Assembly: GCF_027856955.1 (NCBI RefSeq)
Contig: NZ_JAPSMD010000015.1
Location: 1 to 33,279, forward strand
Direction of reading: 5' to 3'
Source: Falsiroseomonas oryzae
Lineage (GTDB): Bacteria > Pseudomonadota > Alphaproteobacteria > Acetobacterales > Acetobacteraceae
DNA length: 33,279 nt
Position 1 is the first letter of the stretch. Each line of letters begins with the position of its first letter. This document shows positions 1 to 7,122 of this stretch, one piece after another. The translations under genes and the position numbers were made by a program. A model generated the notes under the pieces. That model did no database searches. It was not told the origin of the DNA and saw only the letters and a list, made by a program, of their open reading frames with translations.

Positions 1-212
1 AGCAGCGCGGGCGCGCCGGCGGCCTCGTCGCCGGGCACGCCGTCGATCAGCCAGACCTCGCGCAGCGGTGTCCCCGCGCCACGCCCGGCGCCGAGCCCCT
101 GGCGCTCGAAGGGCGCGGGCGGGATCTCCTCCAGCCGCTCCGGGCAGGCGAGCACGGCCAGCGCCGGCGCGGCCGGCAGGCCGAGCAGGATGGCAAGAAG
201 GACAGCGCGCAT
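1..212 (-). CDS. Secreted small protein, cut by left window edge
   Basis: About 70 N-terminal residues are visible on the minus strand; the 3' end lies outside the window. The first 19 residues (MRAVLLAILLGLPAAPALA) form a clear Sec signal peptide with an A-x-A cleavage site, so the product is probably periplasmic. The mature part starts VLACPERLEEIPPAP and continues with a VWLIDG segment. This pattern (Cys-Pro near the N terminus, then a W/V-x-DG segment) reminds me of the STY0301-type small secreted proteins of Acetobacteraceae, but that is recall of a pattern and not a demonstrated match. It is divergent from the serine hydrolase gene at 330, with 117 bp between them. Confidence 0.5.
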   Translation of the reverse strand, partial: MRAVLLAILLGLPAAPALAVLACPERLEEIPPAPFERQGLGAGRGAGTPLREVWLIDGVPGDEAAGAPAL

Positions 213-329
213 CGCGTGGCTCCGTGCGGCTTCGTGGCCAGCCTCGCATGTCGCCCCGGCGACGTCACCGAATGTGACGTGATCGATGGCTGCGCTCCGC
301 GGGCGCCGGCGGCGTGGCATGCTGCGCCG

Positions 330-1379
330 ATGCAACCCGCCCTTGCCCGTCGCGCCCTGGTGGCGCTGGCGCTGCCGCTGCCGGCACTCGGCCAGGCAGC
401 GCCGGCACTCGGCGAGGCAGCCGCGATGGCGGCGGAGCTGCCGCACCTCCGCACGCTGATCGTAGCGCGCAACGGCACGCCCGTGCTGGAGCGCGCCTTC
501 CGGGGCGCCGGACTGGATCGTCCCGCCAACATCAAGTCGGCGTCGAAGACCGTGCTGGCGACGCTGGCCGGCATCGCGGTGTCGCGTGGCGTGCTGGACA
601 GGCTCGATCAGCCGATCGGCCCCATCCTCGGCCGCGCCGTCCCGCCCGAAGCCGATCCGCGCGTCGGCGGGATCACCATCCGCCAGCTGCTCGCGATGCG
701 CGCGGGGCTCGAGCGCACCTCGGGCCAGAACTACGGCCGCTGGGTCTCCTCCCGCGACTGGTTGCGTTTCGCGCTGTCCCGCCCGATGGAGGACGAGCCC
801 GGCGGCCGGATGATCTACTCCACCGGGACGAGCCACATTCTCGGCGCCGTGCTGGCGCGGGCCAGCGGCCGCAGCCTGCACCGTCTGGCGCAGGACTGGC
901 TGGGCGCGCCGCTTGTCATCGCCATCCCCGACTGGCCGCGCGCCCCCGAGGGCGTGCATTTCGGTGGCAACGAGATGCTGATGAGCCCGCGCGCGTTGCT
1001 CGCCTTCGCCGAATGCTGGCGGAACGGGGGCGTTCATCGCGGCAGACAGGTCGTACCGGAGGATTTCGTCCGCCAAGCCTGGCATCCCCAGGCCCGCTCC
1101 GCCTGGAGTGGCCAGCTCTACGGCCTGGGCTGGTGGATCGCGGAGGCGCGCGGCCAATCGGTCTTCTTCGCCTGGGGCTATGGCGGGCAGATGGCGTATG
1201 TGCTGCCGGGCCTTGGCCTCAGCGTCGTCATGACCTCCGACCCGGCGGCGCCGCGGGCCAACGGCCAGGTCCACGAGCTCCACACGCTGCTGGTGGAGGG
1301 CATCATGCCTGCCCTCGGCGCCACTCAGTCGTCCGGCGCCCCTTTCGTCTCCTCCGTCACCCCGGGCGGGTCGGGGTAG
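330..1379 (+). CDS. Serine hydrolase, beta-lactamase/penicillin-binding-protein fold
   Basis: The 349-residue product starts at the ATG at 330, which puts a hydrophobic signal-like N terminus (MQPALARRALVALALPLPAL) first; earlier in-frame starts would add an unlikely arginine/cysteine-rich leader. It carries the S-x-x-K motif of class C beta-lactamase-fold enzymes as S70-A-S-K73. The second motif, normally Y-x-N, appears as YST (MIYSTGTSH), and a GYGGQ segment near the C terminus takes the place of the KTG/HSG box. This motif set is usual for esterase or D-peptidase relatives rather than true beta-lactamases. The substrate cannot be told. The last 55 bp overlap a convergent small gene. Confidence 0.85.
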   Translation: MQPALARRALVALALPLPALGQAAPALGEAAAMAAELPHLRTLIVARNGTPVLERAFRGAGLDRPANIKSASKTVLATLAGIAVSRGVLDRLDQPIGPILGRAVPPEADPRVGGITIRQLLAMRAGLERTSGQNYGRWVSSRDWLRFALSRPMEDEPGGRMIYSTGTSHILGAVLARASGRSLHRLAQDWLGAPLVIAIPDWPRAPEGVHFGGNEMLMSPRALLAFAECWRNGGVHRGRQVVPEDFVRQAWHPQARSAWSGQLYGLGWWIAEARGQSVFFAWGYGGQMAYVLPGLGLSVVMTSDPAAPRANGQVHELHTLLVEGIMPALGATQSSGAPFVSSVTPGGSG

Positions 1380-1522
1380 AGGTCCGACGGTACTTTCGCC
1401 TTGGGGTTGCGCGTCACACCGGCGCGCTGGACCTTCCCGGCCGTGTTCGCGCTCGTCGGGTCAGCGCTGTTCATCCTCTCCTGCGCACCGGTCGGGTCAG
1501 GCGGCGTCTGGCGTTCGGTCAT
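1325..1522 (-). CDS. Small hydrophilic protein of unknown function
   Basis: A 65-residue gene whose ATG at 1522 is preceded by a good Shine-Dalgarno (GCGAGGAGACGCC before the ATG). The product starts MTERQTPPDPTGAQERMNSA and ends KGAPDD. It is rich in P, T, D and K, has no hydrophobic core and looks intrinsically disordered. I do not recognise a family. Its 3' end overlaps the 3' end of the convergent serine hydrolase gene by 55 bp. Support comes from the ribosome binding site and a composition unlike the arginine-rich antisense shadows of this GC-rich genome. Confidence 0.55.
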   Translation of the reverse strand: MTERQTPPDPTGAQERMNSADPTSANTAGKVQRAGVTRNPKAKVPSDLYPDPPGVTEETKGAPDD

Positions 1523-1630
1523 GGCGTCTCCTCGCAGGGCGGGAACGCACCCGGCGCGGGCCGGCTCCCTTCCGCGCGGCGCGGCCGCTTGCCATGATCC
1601 GCGGGACACGAACGGACGGGATTGCGCCCC

Positions 1631-3085
1631 ATGGCCCTGCGCTGCGACCTCATCATCCGCGACGCCACGCTGTTCGACGGCACGGGCGGGCCGCGCCGCG
1701 TGGGCGACATCGGCGTCACCGGCGACCGGATCGCCGCGGTCGGCGACCTCGGCGGCGCGAGCGCGGACCGCGAGGTGATCGCCACCGGCAAGGCGGTCGC
1801 GCCCGGCTTCATCGATGCGCACACGCATGACGACAGGGCCGTGCTGATGGGGCCTGAGGGAACGCTCTGCAAGATCAGCCAGGGCGTCACCACGGTGGTC
1901 TGCGGCTGCTGCGGCGTGTCGCTCGCCCCGGCGCGCTTCAAGCGCACCCCGCCGCCGCCGCTCGACCTGGTGGGGGCTGAGGGCTGGTGGAGATACGGCG
2001 ACTTCGGCGATTACGCCCACGCCATCAACAGCCGTGGGTCGGAGGTCAACACCTACGCCCTGGTCGGCAACCAGACCCTGCGGGTGGAGGCGATGGACGG
2101 CGACGTCTATCGCGCCGCGAAGGACAGCGAGATCCACCACATGCACCAGCGGGTGAAGCAGGCGATGGCGGAAGGTGCCTCGGGCTTCTCCACCGGGCTC
2201 TACTACCCGCCCAACATGCATGCGACGACCGACGAGGTGGTTGCGATCACCGAGGCGCTGAAGCCCTTCGACGGGCTCTACTCGACCCATATGCGCGACG
2301 AGAGCCACCACATCCTGGCCGCCATCGAGGAGACGATGGAGATCGGCAAGCGCGCGGGCGTGCAGGTGCAGATCAGCCACCACAAATGCTCCCTGCCGGA
2401 GAACTACGGCCGGTCCATCCAGACGCTGCCGCTGCTGGAGGCCTATGCGCGGACGCAGCAGGTGGCCTTCGACGTCTATCCCTATCCCGCCGGGTCCACC
2501 GTGCTGATGCCCGACCGGCTGCGGGAGGATGTGAAGGTGATGATCACCTGGTCCATCCCGCACCCTGAGATGGCCGGCCGCTACCTGCACGAGATCGCGC
2601 GGGGCTGGAACACGGACATCAAGGCCGCGGCGGAACAGCTGCTGCCGGCCGGCCAGATCAGCTTCCAGATGGACGAGGACGACGTCCAGCGGATCATGGC
2701 GCATCCGATGTCCATGATCGGCAGCGACGGCATTCCGCATGACGCGCATCCGCATCCGCGGCTCTGGGGCACCTTCCCGCGCGTGCTGGGCCATTACGCG
2801 CGGGGGCTCGGCCTGTTCAGCATGGAGACGGCGATCCACAAGATGACCGGCCGCTGCGCCGAGGCCTACGGCATCGTGGACCGCGGCATCCTGAGGGAAG
2901 GCGCCTATGCCGACCTGGTTCTGTTCGACCCCGCCACGGTGATCGACGCCGCCACCTTCGAGAACCCGAAGCTGCCTTCGATCGGGATCGAGGAGGTCTG
3001 GACCAATGGCGTGCCGACGTTCCGCCACGGCGCCGGCGCCACGGGGGAGCGGCCGGGACGGCTGGTGACACGCCACAAGGCGTGA
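1631..3085 (+). CDS. N-acyl-D-amino-acid deacylase (D-aminoacylase family amidohydrolase)
   Basis: 484 residues of the metal-dependent amidohydrolase superfamily, predicted cytosolic. The N-terminal beta-sandwich segment (CDLIIRDATLFDGTG) is followed by H64-x-H66 in GFIDAHTHDD. Next come a cysteine-rich CGCCGVSLAP box (residues 91-100; D-aminoacylases bind zinc through a Cys here), STHMRDE, QISHHK (metal-binding His) and the GSDG aspartate that activates water. The C terminus returns to the sandwich (GAYADLVLFDPATV). Known family role: hydrolysis of N-acyl-D-amino acids to free D-amino acids and an acid. I chose the ATG at 1631 over an upstream TTG because MALRCDLIIRDA is the normal family start. 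The LysE-type exporter gene follows after 49 bp. Confidence 0.9.
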   Translation: MALRCDLIIRDATLFDGTGGPRRVGDIGVTGDRIAAVGDLGGASADREVIATGKAVAPGFIDAHTHDDRAVLMGPEGTLCKISQGVTTVVCGCCGVSLAPARFKRTPPPPLDLVGAEGWWRYGDFGDYAHAINSRGSEVNTYALVGNQTLRVEAMDGDVYRAAKDSEIHHMHQRVKQAMAEGASGFSTGLYYPPNMHATTDEVVAITEALKPFDGLYSTHMRDESHHILAAIEETMEIGKRAGVQVQISHHKCSLPENYGRSIQTLPLLEAYARTQQVAFDVYPYPAGSTVLMPDRLREDVKVMITWSIPHPEMAGRYLHEIARGWNTDIKAAAEQLLPAGQISFQMDEDDVQRIMAHPMSMIGSDGIPHDAHPHPRLWGTFPRVLGHYARGLGLFSMETAIHKMTGRCAEAYGIVDRGILREGAYADLVLFDPATVIDAATFENPKLPSIGIEEVWTNGVPTFRHGAGATGERPGRLVTRHKA

Positions 3086-3098
3086 TCAGGTGGAGCTG

Positions 3099-3128
3099 TT
3101 GACAAGGTCAGTGACGCTGACCTAACTG
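3099..3128 (+). promoter_or_regulatory. Promoter with a dyad between -35 and -10; leaderless start for the LysE-type gene
   Basis: A perfect -35 hexamer TTGACA lies at 3099-3104. After 17 bp it is followed by CTAACT (3122-3127), a fair -10. The spacer is filled by the inverted repeat AGGTCAG-tgacg-CTGACCT (3105-3123). The LysE-type gene starts with ATG at 3135, seven to eight bases after the -10, where transcription would be expected to begin, and there is no Shine-Dalgarno in between. A leaderless message under a regulator that binds the spacer dyad is an inference from this spacing. Confidence 0.5.
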
Positions 3129-3134
3129 CGGGTC

Positions 3135-3722
3135 ATGCCCGATTGGCTTCCGCTGCTGGGCTTCGCCATCGCCGGCTCGGTCACGCCGGGCCCGAACGTG
3201 CTCATGGTCGCTGCCGGCGCGGCGGGCCATGGGGTGCGCGGCGTCATGCCGCACATGCTCGGCATCACCTTCGGCTTCACGGCGATGATCGCGCTGGTCG
3301 GGCTGGGTCTGGCCGGGCCGATGGCGGCCAGCCCGACGGTCCATGGCCTGCTGCAGGCCGTGGCCGTCGCCTGGCTGCTCTGGCTTGCCTGGAAGATCGC
3401 GACGGCCCCGCCGCCCGGGGAGGGCCCGCCGGCGCCGCCGATGGGCTTCGTCCAGGCGGCGCTGTTCCAGTGGGTGAACCCGAAGGCCTGGATGCTGGCC
3501 GGCGCGGCCCCGGCGGGCTTCACCCGCGCCGGGGAGCCGCTGTTGCCGCAGGTCATCGCCGTCGCGCTGGTGTTCGGCGCTGTCTCCATGCCCTGCCTGC
3601 TGGTCTGGGCCGGGCTGGGCGCCGGCGCGCGGCGCGTGCTGAACAATCCGCGCGCGTTGCGGCGCTTCAACATCGCGATGGGCTTGCTGCTGGCGGCCAG
3701 CGTGCTGCCGCTGTTGCGCTGA
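3135..3722 (+). CDS. LysE/RhtB-family amino-acid exporter
   Basis: A 195-residue inner-membrane protein, the usual length for the LysE/RhtB superfamily. It starts MPDWLPLLGFAIAGSVTPGPN; the TPGPN motif of the first helix is the family signature. FQWVNPKAW (about residue 112) matches the conserved F-x-NPK segment before the fourth helix. About five to six hydrophobic segments can be seen. The family exports amino acids and derivatives. Standing just downstream of a D-aminoacylase, it may export D-amino acids or related products, which is inference. The gene has no visible ribosome binding site, consistent with a leaderless transcript from the promoter at 3099-3128. Confidence 0.88.
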   Translation: MPDWLPLLGFAIAGSVTPGPNVLMVAAGAAGHGVRGVMPHMLGITFGFTAMIALVGLGLAGPMAASPTVHGLLQAVAVAWLLWLAWKIATAPPPGEGPPAPPMGFVQAALFQWVNPKAWMLAGAAPAGFTRAGEPLLPQVIAVALVFGAVSMPCLLVWAGLGAGARRVLNNPRALRRFNIAMGLLLAASVLPLLR

Positions 3723-3764
3723 GGCGCCCCGCGCCCTAATCGCCGCGCACGAGGAGCGCCGCCG

Positions 3765-4937
3765 ATGGACCACCACACGCCCGCCGAAGCCGACCCCCAT
3801 GCGGAGATCCGCGCGGAGGTCCGCAAGCTCTGCGCCCGATTCCCCGGCGAATACTGGCGCGAGTTGGATGCGCGGCGTGGCTACCCGACCGAGTTCGTCC
3901 AGGCGCTGACCGAGGCCGGCTGGCTCGCCGCGCTGATCCCGGAGGAGTTCGGCGGCGCCGGCCTGCCGCTCTCGGGTGCGGCGGCGATCCTCGAGGAGAT
4001 CCAGGCCAGCGGCTGCAACGGAGCAGCCTGCCATGCGCAGATGTACATCATGGGTACCATCCTGCGGCACGGCAGCGCGGGGCAGAAAGCGGCCTACCTG
4101 CCGGCCATCGCGCGCGGCGAGCTGCGCCTGCAGGCTTTCGGCGTGACCGAGCCGACCAGCGGAACCGACACCACCGCGCTGCGCACCACGGCGCGGCGGG
4201 AGGGCGACCGCTACGTCGTCAACGGCCAGAAGATCTGGACCAGCCGCGCCGAGCACTCCGACCTGATGCTGCTGCTGGCCCGCACCACGCCGCGCGACCA
4301 GGTGAAGAAGAAGACCGAGGGGCTCTCCACCTTCATCGTGGACATGCGTCAGGCGCTGGGGAAGGGCCTCACCATCCGTCCGATCCGCACGATGATGAAC
4401 CACAATTCCTGCGAGGTCTTCTTCGACAACATGGAGGTGCCGGCCGAGAACCTGGTCGGCCAGGAGGGCAGGGGCTTCCGCTACATCCTGGACGGCATGA
4501 ACGCCGAGCGCCTGCTGATCGCCGCCGAGTGCATCGGCGACGCCAAGTGGTTCATCGAGAAGGCGCGCAGCTACGCGAAGGAGCGCGTGCTGTTCGGCCG
4601 CCCGATCGGGGCGAACCAGGGCGTGCAGTTCCCGATCGCCCGCGCCTACGCCCAGATGCGCGCGGCGGAGGCGATCGTACAGAAGGGCCTGGCGAAGTTC
4701 GAGCGCGGCGAGGCCTGCGGCGAGGAGGCGAACATGGGCAAGATGCTTGCCGCCGAGGCCAGTTGGGCGGCAGGCGAGGCTTGCGTGAACACCCATGGCG
4801 GCTTCGGCTTCGCCGAGGAGTACGACATCGAGCGCAAGTTCCGGGAGACGCGGCTCTACCAGGTGGCGCCGATCAGCACGAACCTGATCCTGAGCTACAT
4901 CGGCGAGCACGTGCTCGGCATGCCGCGGAGCTACTGA
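3765..4937 (+). CDS. Acyl-CoA dehydrogenase family protein
   Basis: 390 residues, normal for the family, starting at ATG 3765 after GAGGAGCGCCGCCG. Visible features are the N-terminal helical domain with LIPEEFGGAGLPLS, the FAD-contact segment FGVTEPTSGTDT, the beta-domain segment VVNGQKIWTSRAEHSD, and the C-terminal helices with GGFGFAEEYDIERKFRE. Members oxidise acyl-CoA to enoyl-CoA with FAD and pass electrons to ETF. The catalytic glutamate normally in a YEGT-like motif is not present: the sequence is LYQVAPISTN, a variant I associate with a distinct subfamily. The substrate is therefore open. Only 42 bp separate it from the LysE-type gene. Confidence 0.88.
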   Translation: MDHHTPAEADPHAEIRAEVRKLCARFPGEYWRELDARRGYPTEFVQALTEAGWLAALIPEEFGGAGLPLSGAAAILEEIQASGCNGAACHAQMYIMGTILRHGSAGQKAAYLPAIARGELRLQAFGVTEPTSGTDTTALRTTARREGDRYVVNGQKIWTSRAEHSDLMLLLARTTPRDQVKKKTEGLSTFIVDMRQALGKGLTIRPIRTMMNHNSCEVFFDNMEVPAENLVGQEGRGFRYILDGMNAERLLIAAECIGDAKWFIEKARSYAKERVLFGRPIGANQGVQFPIARAYAQMRAAEAIVQKGLAKFERGEACGEEANMGKMLAAEASWAAGEACVNTHGGFGFAEEYDIERKFRETRLYQVAPISTNLILSYIGEHVLGMPRSY

Positions 4938-4950
4938 GGGCCCGGCACGC

Positions 4951-4993
4951 GAAGCGGCCCGGAGAGAGCCGCTTCCACCCCGGACGTGCGGCT
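4951..4993. terminator. Two overlapping, mutually exclusive hairpins after the acyl-CoA dehydrogenase gene
   Basis: GAAGCGGC (4951-4958) pairs with GCCGCTTC (4968-4975) around a 9-nt loop. AGCCGC (4967-4972) could instead pair with GCGGCT (4988-4993). The two stems share bases, so only one can form at a time. There is no T-tract, so an intrinsic terminator is not proven. Confidence 0.3.
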
Positions 4994-5002
4994 GCCTGCT
5001 GT

Positions 5003-5506
5003 CTAGACCGGCGTAGCCCTGACTGTGTTCAGGGCTACGCCGGTCTCGCTTCTCTGGCCCGGCGATTCACGCCCTTCGCCGTGCCCACCTTTGGTGTGCA
5101 CACTCAGGGCGATCGCGGGCTCGGCCTCCAGCGACCGCCGATGGCGGATGAAGTCGGGCCCGCAGGAAAGCTTGCGCGCGAGCGGGGAGTCCGGCGCGAT
5201 CACGCGCCAGAAGGGTGTCGGGTCGCTGTCCAGGCGTTCCAGTGCACGTTCCGCGACGATGCGCAGGAAGATCGCGGTGGAGGTCGGGCAGGTCGCGGTC
5301 GCGCCGTGCTCGCGCGCCAGGTCGGCGCGCAGCGCGACAGGATCCAGCGTGCGGCCGGGCGGAATGGCGCGGATGCGCGCGTCCAGCAGCGCCGGCGCTG
5401 CGATGAACAGCCTTTCGCCAACCCCGACCCCGGCGAAGGCCTTCGCCAGCACCGTCACATGCGGCGGCTTGGCGTCGCGATATTTCTCGTCCCAGCTTTT
5501 CGGCAT
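5003..5506 (-). CDS. MGMT-like family protein with an unusual C-terminal tail
   Basis: 167 residues from the ATG at 5506 (MPKSWDEKYRDAKPPHV). The core shows IRAIPPGRTLDPVALRADLA, then HGATATCPTSTAIFLRIVAE, then TPFWRVIAPDSPLARKL and CGPDFIRHRR. This order matches the small proteins usually annotated as MGMT (methylguanine methyltransferase) family, which keep the HTH-like fold but lack the PCHR alkyl-acceptor motif; none is seen here. Repair activity cannot be assumed. Homologues as I recall them end soon after the RHRR segment, at about 120 residues. Here about 45 extra residues run into the hairpin at 5005-5046, so the original stop may have been lost. It converges on the acyl-CoA dehydrogenase gene. 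Confidence 0.65.
   Translation of the reverse strand: MPKSWDEKYRDAKPPHVTVLAKAFAGVGVGERLFIAAPALLDARIRAIPPGRTLDPVALRADLAREHGATATCPTSTAIFLRIVAERALERLDSDPTPFWRVIAPDSPLARKLSCGPDFIRHRRSLEAEPAIALSVHTKGGHGEGRESPGQRSETGVALNTVRATPV
5005..5046. terminator. Perfect 18-bp hairpin between convergent genes
   Basis: AGACCGGCGTAGCCCTGA (5005-5022) and its exact complement (5029-5046) flank a 6-nt loop ctgtgt. There is no T-run on either side. The position between two convergent genes suits a bidirectional terminator, but the perfect arms and the fact that it encodes the odd C-terminal tail of the MGMT-like gene also fit an inserted palindromic repeat. Confidence 0.55.
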
Positions 5507-5621
5507 TGCGGTTCTCGGGCACGTGTGGCGCGCAGGGATCGCCGGTTCGTTGCCGTCGCGCAAGGGAGGCGCGATTGACCGATGTTGCGCAATCTCGGCG
5601 CCTTCAGGCCGGAGGTTCGCC

Positions 5622-5810
5622 ATGCCGAACCGTTCAACGCCCAAGGCCGACCGCGCGGACATGCTGCCGGGCTGCTGGTCAGCGCTGGGCGCCCGCCGGA
5701 GCGCGGCAGACCGGTCGGCCGCGCCTGGCGCGGCGTGCCGACCGTCCATGGCCGGCAGCGCGGTGGCGATCCGCGGCGAGTTCCTGCCCGGGATGCGTTA
5801 CGTCTGTTAA
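5622..5810 (+). CDS. Possible small protein, unknown
   Basis: A 62-residue frame with an ATG at 5622 preceded by GGAGG at a spacing of about 6 nt (ggaggttcgccATG). The product starts MPNRSTPKADRADMLPG and ends PGMRYVC. It matches no family I know and has no signal peptide or membrane helix. The ribosome binding site is its main support; the arginine/alanine-rich middle is what random GC-rich DNA would also give. It is followed at 5793-5848 by inverted repeats that could end a transcript. Confidence 0.25.
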   Translation: MPNRSTPKADRADMLPGCWSALGARRSAADRSAAPGAACRPSMAGSAVAIRGEFLPGMRYVC

Positions 5811-5848
5811 GCTACTGACCCGATGGCGTGACATGCGCGTAACGCATG
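5793..5848. repeat. Nested inverted repeats upstream of the small RNA
   Basis: ATGCGTTACG (5793-5802) is repeated in inverse as CGTAACGCAT (5838-5847). The right arm also forms a tight local dyad, CATGCG-cgtaa-CGCATG (5832-5848). They could serve as a regulator site for the small RNA promoter 30 bp downstream or as the end of the small upstream frame. Both are inference. Confidence 0.35.
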
Positions 5849-5878
5849 CCCCCATTTCTGCTGCACCGCAAAAAACGC

Positions 5879-5907
5879 CTTGCGCGCCTGGGGTGCGACC
5901 CCTATTT
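5879..5907 (+). promoter_or_regulatory. Sigma-70-type promoter of the small RNA
   Basis: CTTGCG (5879-5884) and CTATTT (5902-5907) are 17 bp apart and fit the alphaproteobacterial housekeeping pattern CTTGAC-17-CTATAT. Transcription would begin near 5914. Confidence 0.5.
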
Positions 5908-5913
5908 TGTGCA

Positions 5914-6003
5914 GCGCAGCACGGTGGTTCATCCACCCGCTGTCTTTCTTGGACGTTTCCTCCCTAAACTCGGCGGTGCCGCAAGGCACCGCCGCTTTTT
6001 TTT
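5914..6003 (+). ncRNA. Trans-acting small RNA, suhB/αr8 (MmgR)-like
   Basis: An RNA of about 85-90 nt is predicted from the promoter at 5879-5907 to the terminator T-run at 5996-6003. It has a 5' hairpin (GGTGG-ttcat-CCACC, 5923-5937), an unpaired middle containing TTGGACGTTTCCTCCCTAAA, and a 3' intrinsic terminator. The layout and the unpaired TTTCCTCCCT block match what I remember of the Rfam suhB family, known as αr8 or MmgR in Sinorhizobium meliloti, where it limits polyhydroxybutyrate accumulation. The CCTCCC core is complementary to Shine-Dalgarno sequences, as expected of a repressor of translation. Family assignment is from memory of the motif and was not run against a covariance model. 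Confidence 0.65.
5971..6003 (+). terminator. Intrinsic terminator of the small RNA
   Basis: A 10-bp perfect stem CGGCGGTGCC / GGCACCGCCG closes a GCAA tetraloop, with arms at 5971-5980 and 5985-5994. It is followed by C and eight T residues (5996-6003). The polarity is plus strand only. It is the clearest intrinsic terminator in the window. Confidence 0.92.
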
Positions 6004-6013
6004 CGGGGGCAGG

Positions 6014-6892
6014 TCAGCGGCCCAGGAACGACCAGTCCGCGCCCGCGAGCACTGCCATGAGTTGCCGGAGGTCGCGCTGCAGCGCGCCCATGCCCGGCGC
6101 GCGCTGCACCCTCGCTTCGTCCATGTAGAGGCGCCGTGCGATCTCGATCTGGAGCACGTGCACGCCCTCCCGCGGGGCGCCGTAGTGCCGCGTGACGTAG
6201 CCGCCGGCATAGGGATCGTTGCGGCGGATCCGGTAGCCCAGCCCGACCAGCGTGTCTTCCACCAGGCGGGTCGCCCGCGGCGCGCAGGAGGTGCCATGCG
6301 CATCGCCCAGGACGAAATCCGCCGGTGGCGATCCGTGGACCGGATGACTCGGCATGGAATGGCAGTCGAGCAGCAGGCAGCGGCCGAATGCACCGCGCGT
6401 CTCGGCGATCAGGGCAGCCAGGGCGGCGTGGTAGGGCTGCCAGTAGTCCCGCACGCGCGCCTCTGCCTCCGAGAACGCCAGCTTGTTGCGGTAGACGGGC
6501 TCGCCTGTAGCGACCACCCGGGCGATGGTGCCGAGCCCGGCGCCGACCCGGGGCGATGCGCTGTTGACCCAGGGCGGCAGCGGCCCGTCGAACATGCCGG
6601 GATCGAGTTCCCAGGGTTCGCGGTTCGCATCGCAGAAGACCCGCGGGAATGTGGCGGTGAGGAGCGGCGCGCCATAGGTGGGGGCTGCGGCGAAGAGCTC
6701 GTCGACGAAGCTGTCCTCGCTACGGCGGAGCGAGACCGGGTCGAGGCGGGCCTCCGCCAGGAAATCGGCGCTGTAGTAAGCCCCACTATGTGGCGAGGCG
6801 AAGATCAGCGGCACGGTCTGGGCGCGCGGCCGCACGACGCGGAAGGGCGGCGGCGCGTCGATCTCGGCAGGGGAGGGCAGCGGCAGGTCCAT
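6014..6892 (-). CDS. N-formylglutamate amidohydrolase family protein
   Basis: 292 residues, normal for the family, starting at ATG 6892. The N-terminal half holds IFASPHSGAYY (PHSG zinc-site motif) and RSEDSFVDELF. FCDANREPWELDP and LLLDCHSMPS follow, then FVLGDAHGTSC and NDPYAGGYVTRHYG. Known reaction for the family: N-formyl-L-glutamate to glutamate plus formate, the last step of one histidine-degradation route; several relatives act on other N-acyl amino acids. No hut genes are next to it, so the physiological substrate is uncertain. Its 3' end lies 10 bp from the small RNA terminator, which points the other way. Confidence 0.88.
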   Translation of the reverse strand: MDLPLPSPAEIDAPPPFRVVRPRAQTVPLIFASPHSGAYYSADFLAEARLDPVSLRRSEDSFVDELFAAAPTYGAPLLTATFPRVFCDANREPWELDPGMFDGPLPPWVNSASPRVGAGLGTIARVVATGEPVYRNKLAFSEAEARVRDYWQPYHAALAALIAETRGAFGRCLLLDCHSMPSHPVHGSPPADFVLGDAHGTSCAPRATRLVEDTLVGLGYRIRRNDPYAGGYVTRHYGAPREGVHVLQIEIARRLYMDEARVQRAPGMGALQRDLRQLMAVLAGADWSFLGR

Positions 6893-7050
6893 GCGCCCCG
6901 TGATGAAGCCATAGCCGGACCGTGCTTGTCATCCCCGCCATGGCGACGCGATGACGATCCGGTGGATCCGCCGCCGGCCTCGATCTGCCGCGACCCGGGG
7001 TTGCGTGCCTTCGGCAGGAAGGGTAGGAACGCGCCGTCGCCGGAGCGCGC

Positions 7051-7122
7051 GGGCGCGTAGCTCAGCGGGAGAGCACCACCTTGACACGGTGGGGGTCACA
7101 GGTTCAATCCCTGTCGCGCCCA
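7051..7122 (+). tRNA. tRNA-Val (anticodon GAC)
   Basis: A full cloverleaf: acceptor GGGCGCG/CGCGCCC, D-arm GCTC-AGCGGGA-GAGC, anticodon stem CCACC/GGTGG around loop TTGACAC (anticodon GAC), T-arm ACAGG-TTCAATC-CCTGT, and discriminator A at 7122. The CCA end is not encoded. Confidence 0.95.

Noticed and set aside
330-1379. Beta-lactamase (resistance gene)
   Set aside because: Only the SxxK motif is standard. The Y-x-N and K-T-G boxes are replaced, which suits esterase or peptidase relatives.
3108-4910. A 600-codon open frame on the strand opposite the acyl-CoA dehydrogenase (similar long frames lie opposite 1325-3076, 9983-12484 and 14540-15943)
   Set aside because: Products are His/Arg/Gln/Gly-rich without motifs, and they mirror well-recognised genes. 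Long antisense frames are expected at about 70 % G+C.
4945-5050. Remnant of a group II intron (paired stems after a gene end)
   Set aside because: No domain V-like sequence or reverse transcriptase fragment is recognisable.
5003-5749. Longer form of the MGMT-like gene starting at 5749
   Set aside because: The extra 81 residues are Ala/Arg/Pro-rich shadow sequence. MPKSWDEKYR at 5506 is the normal family start.
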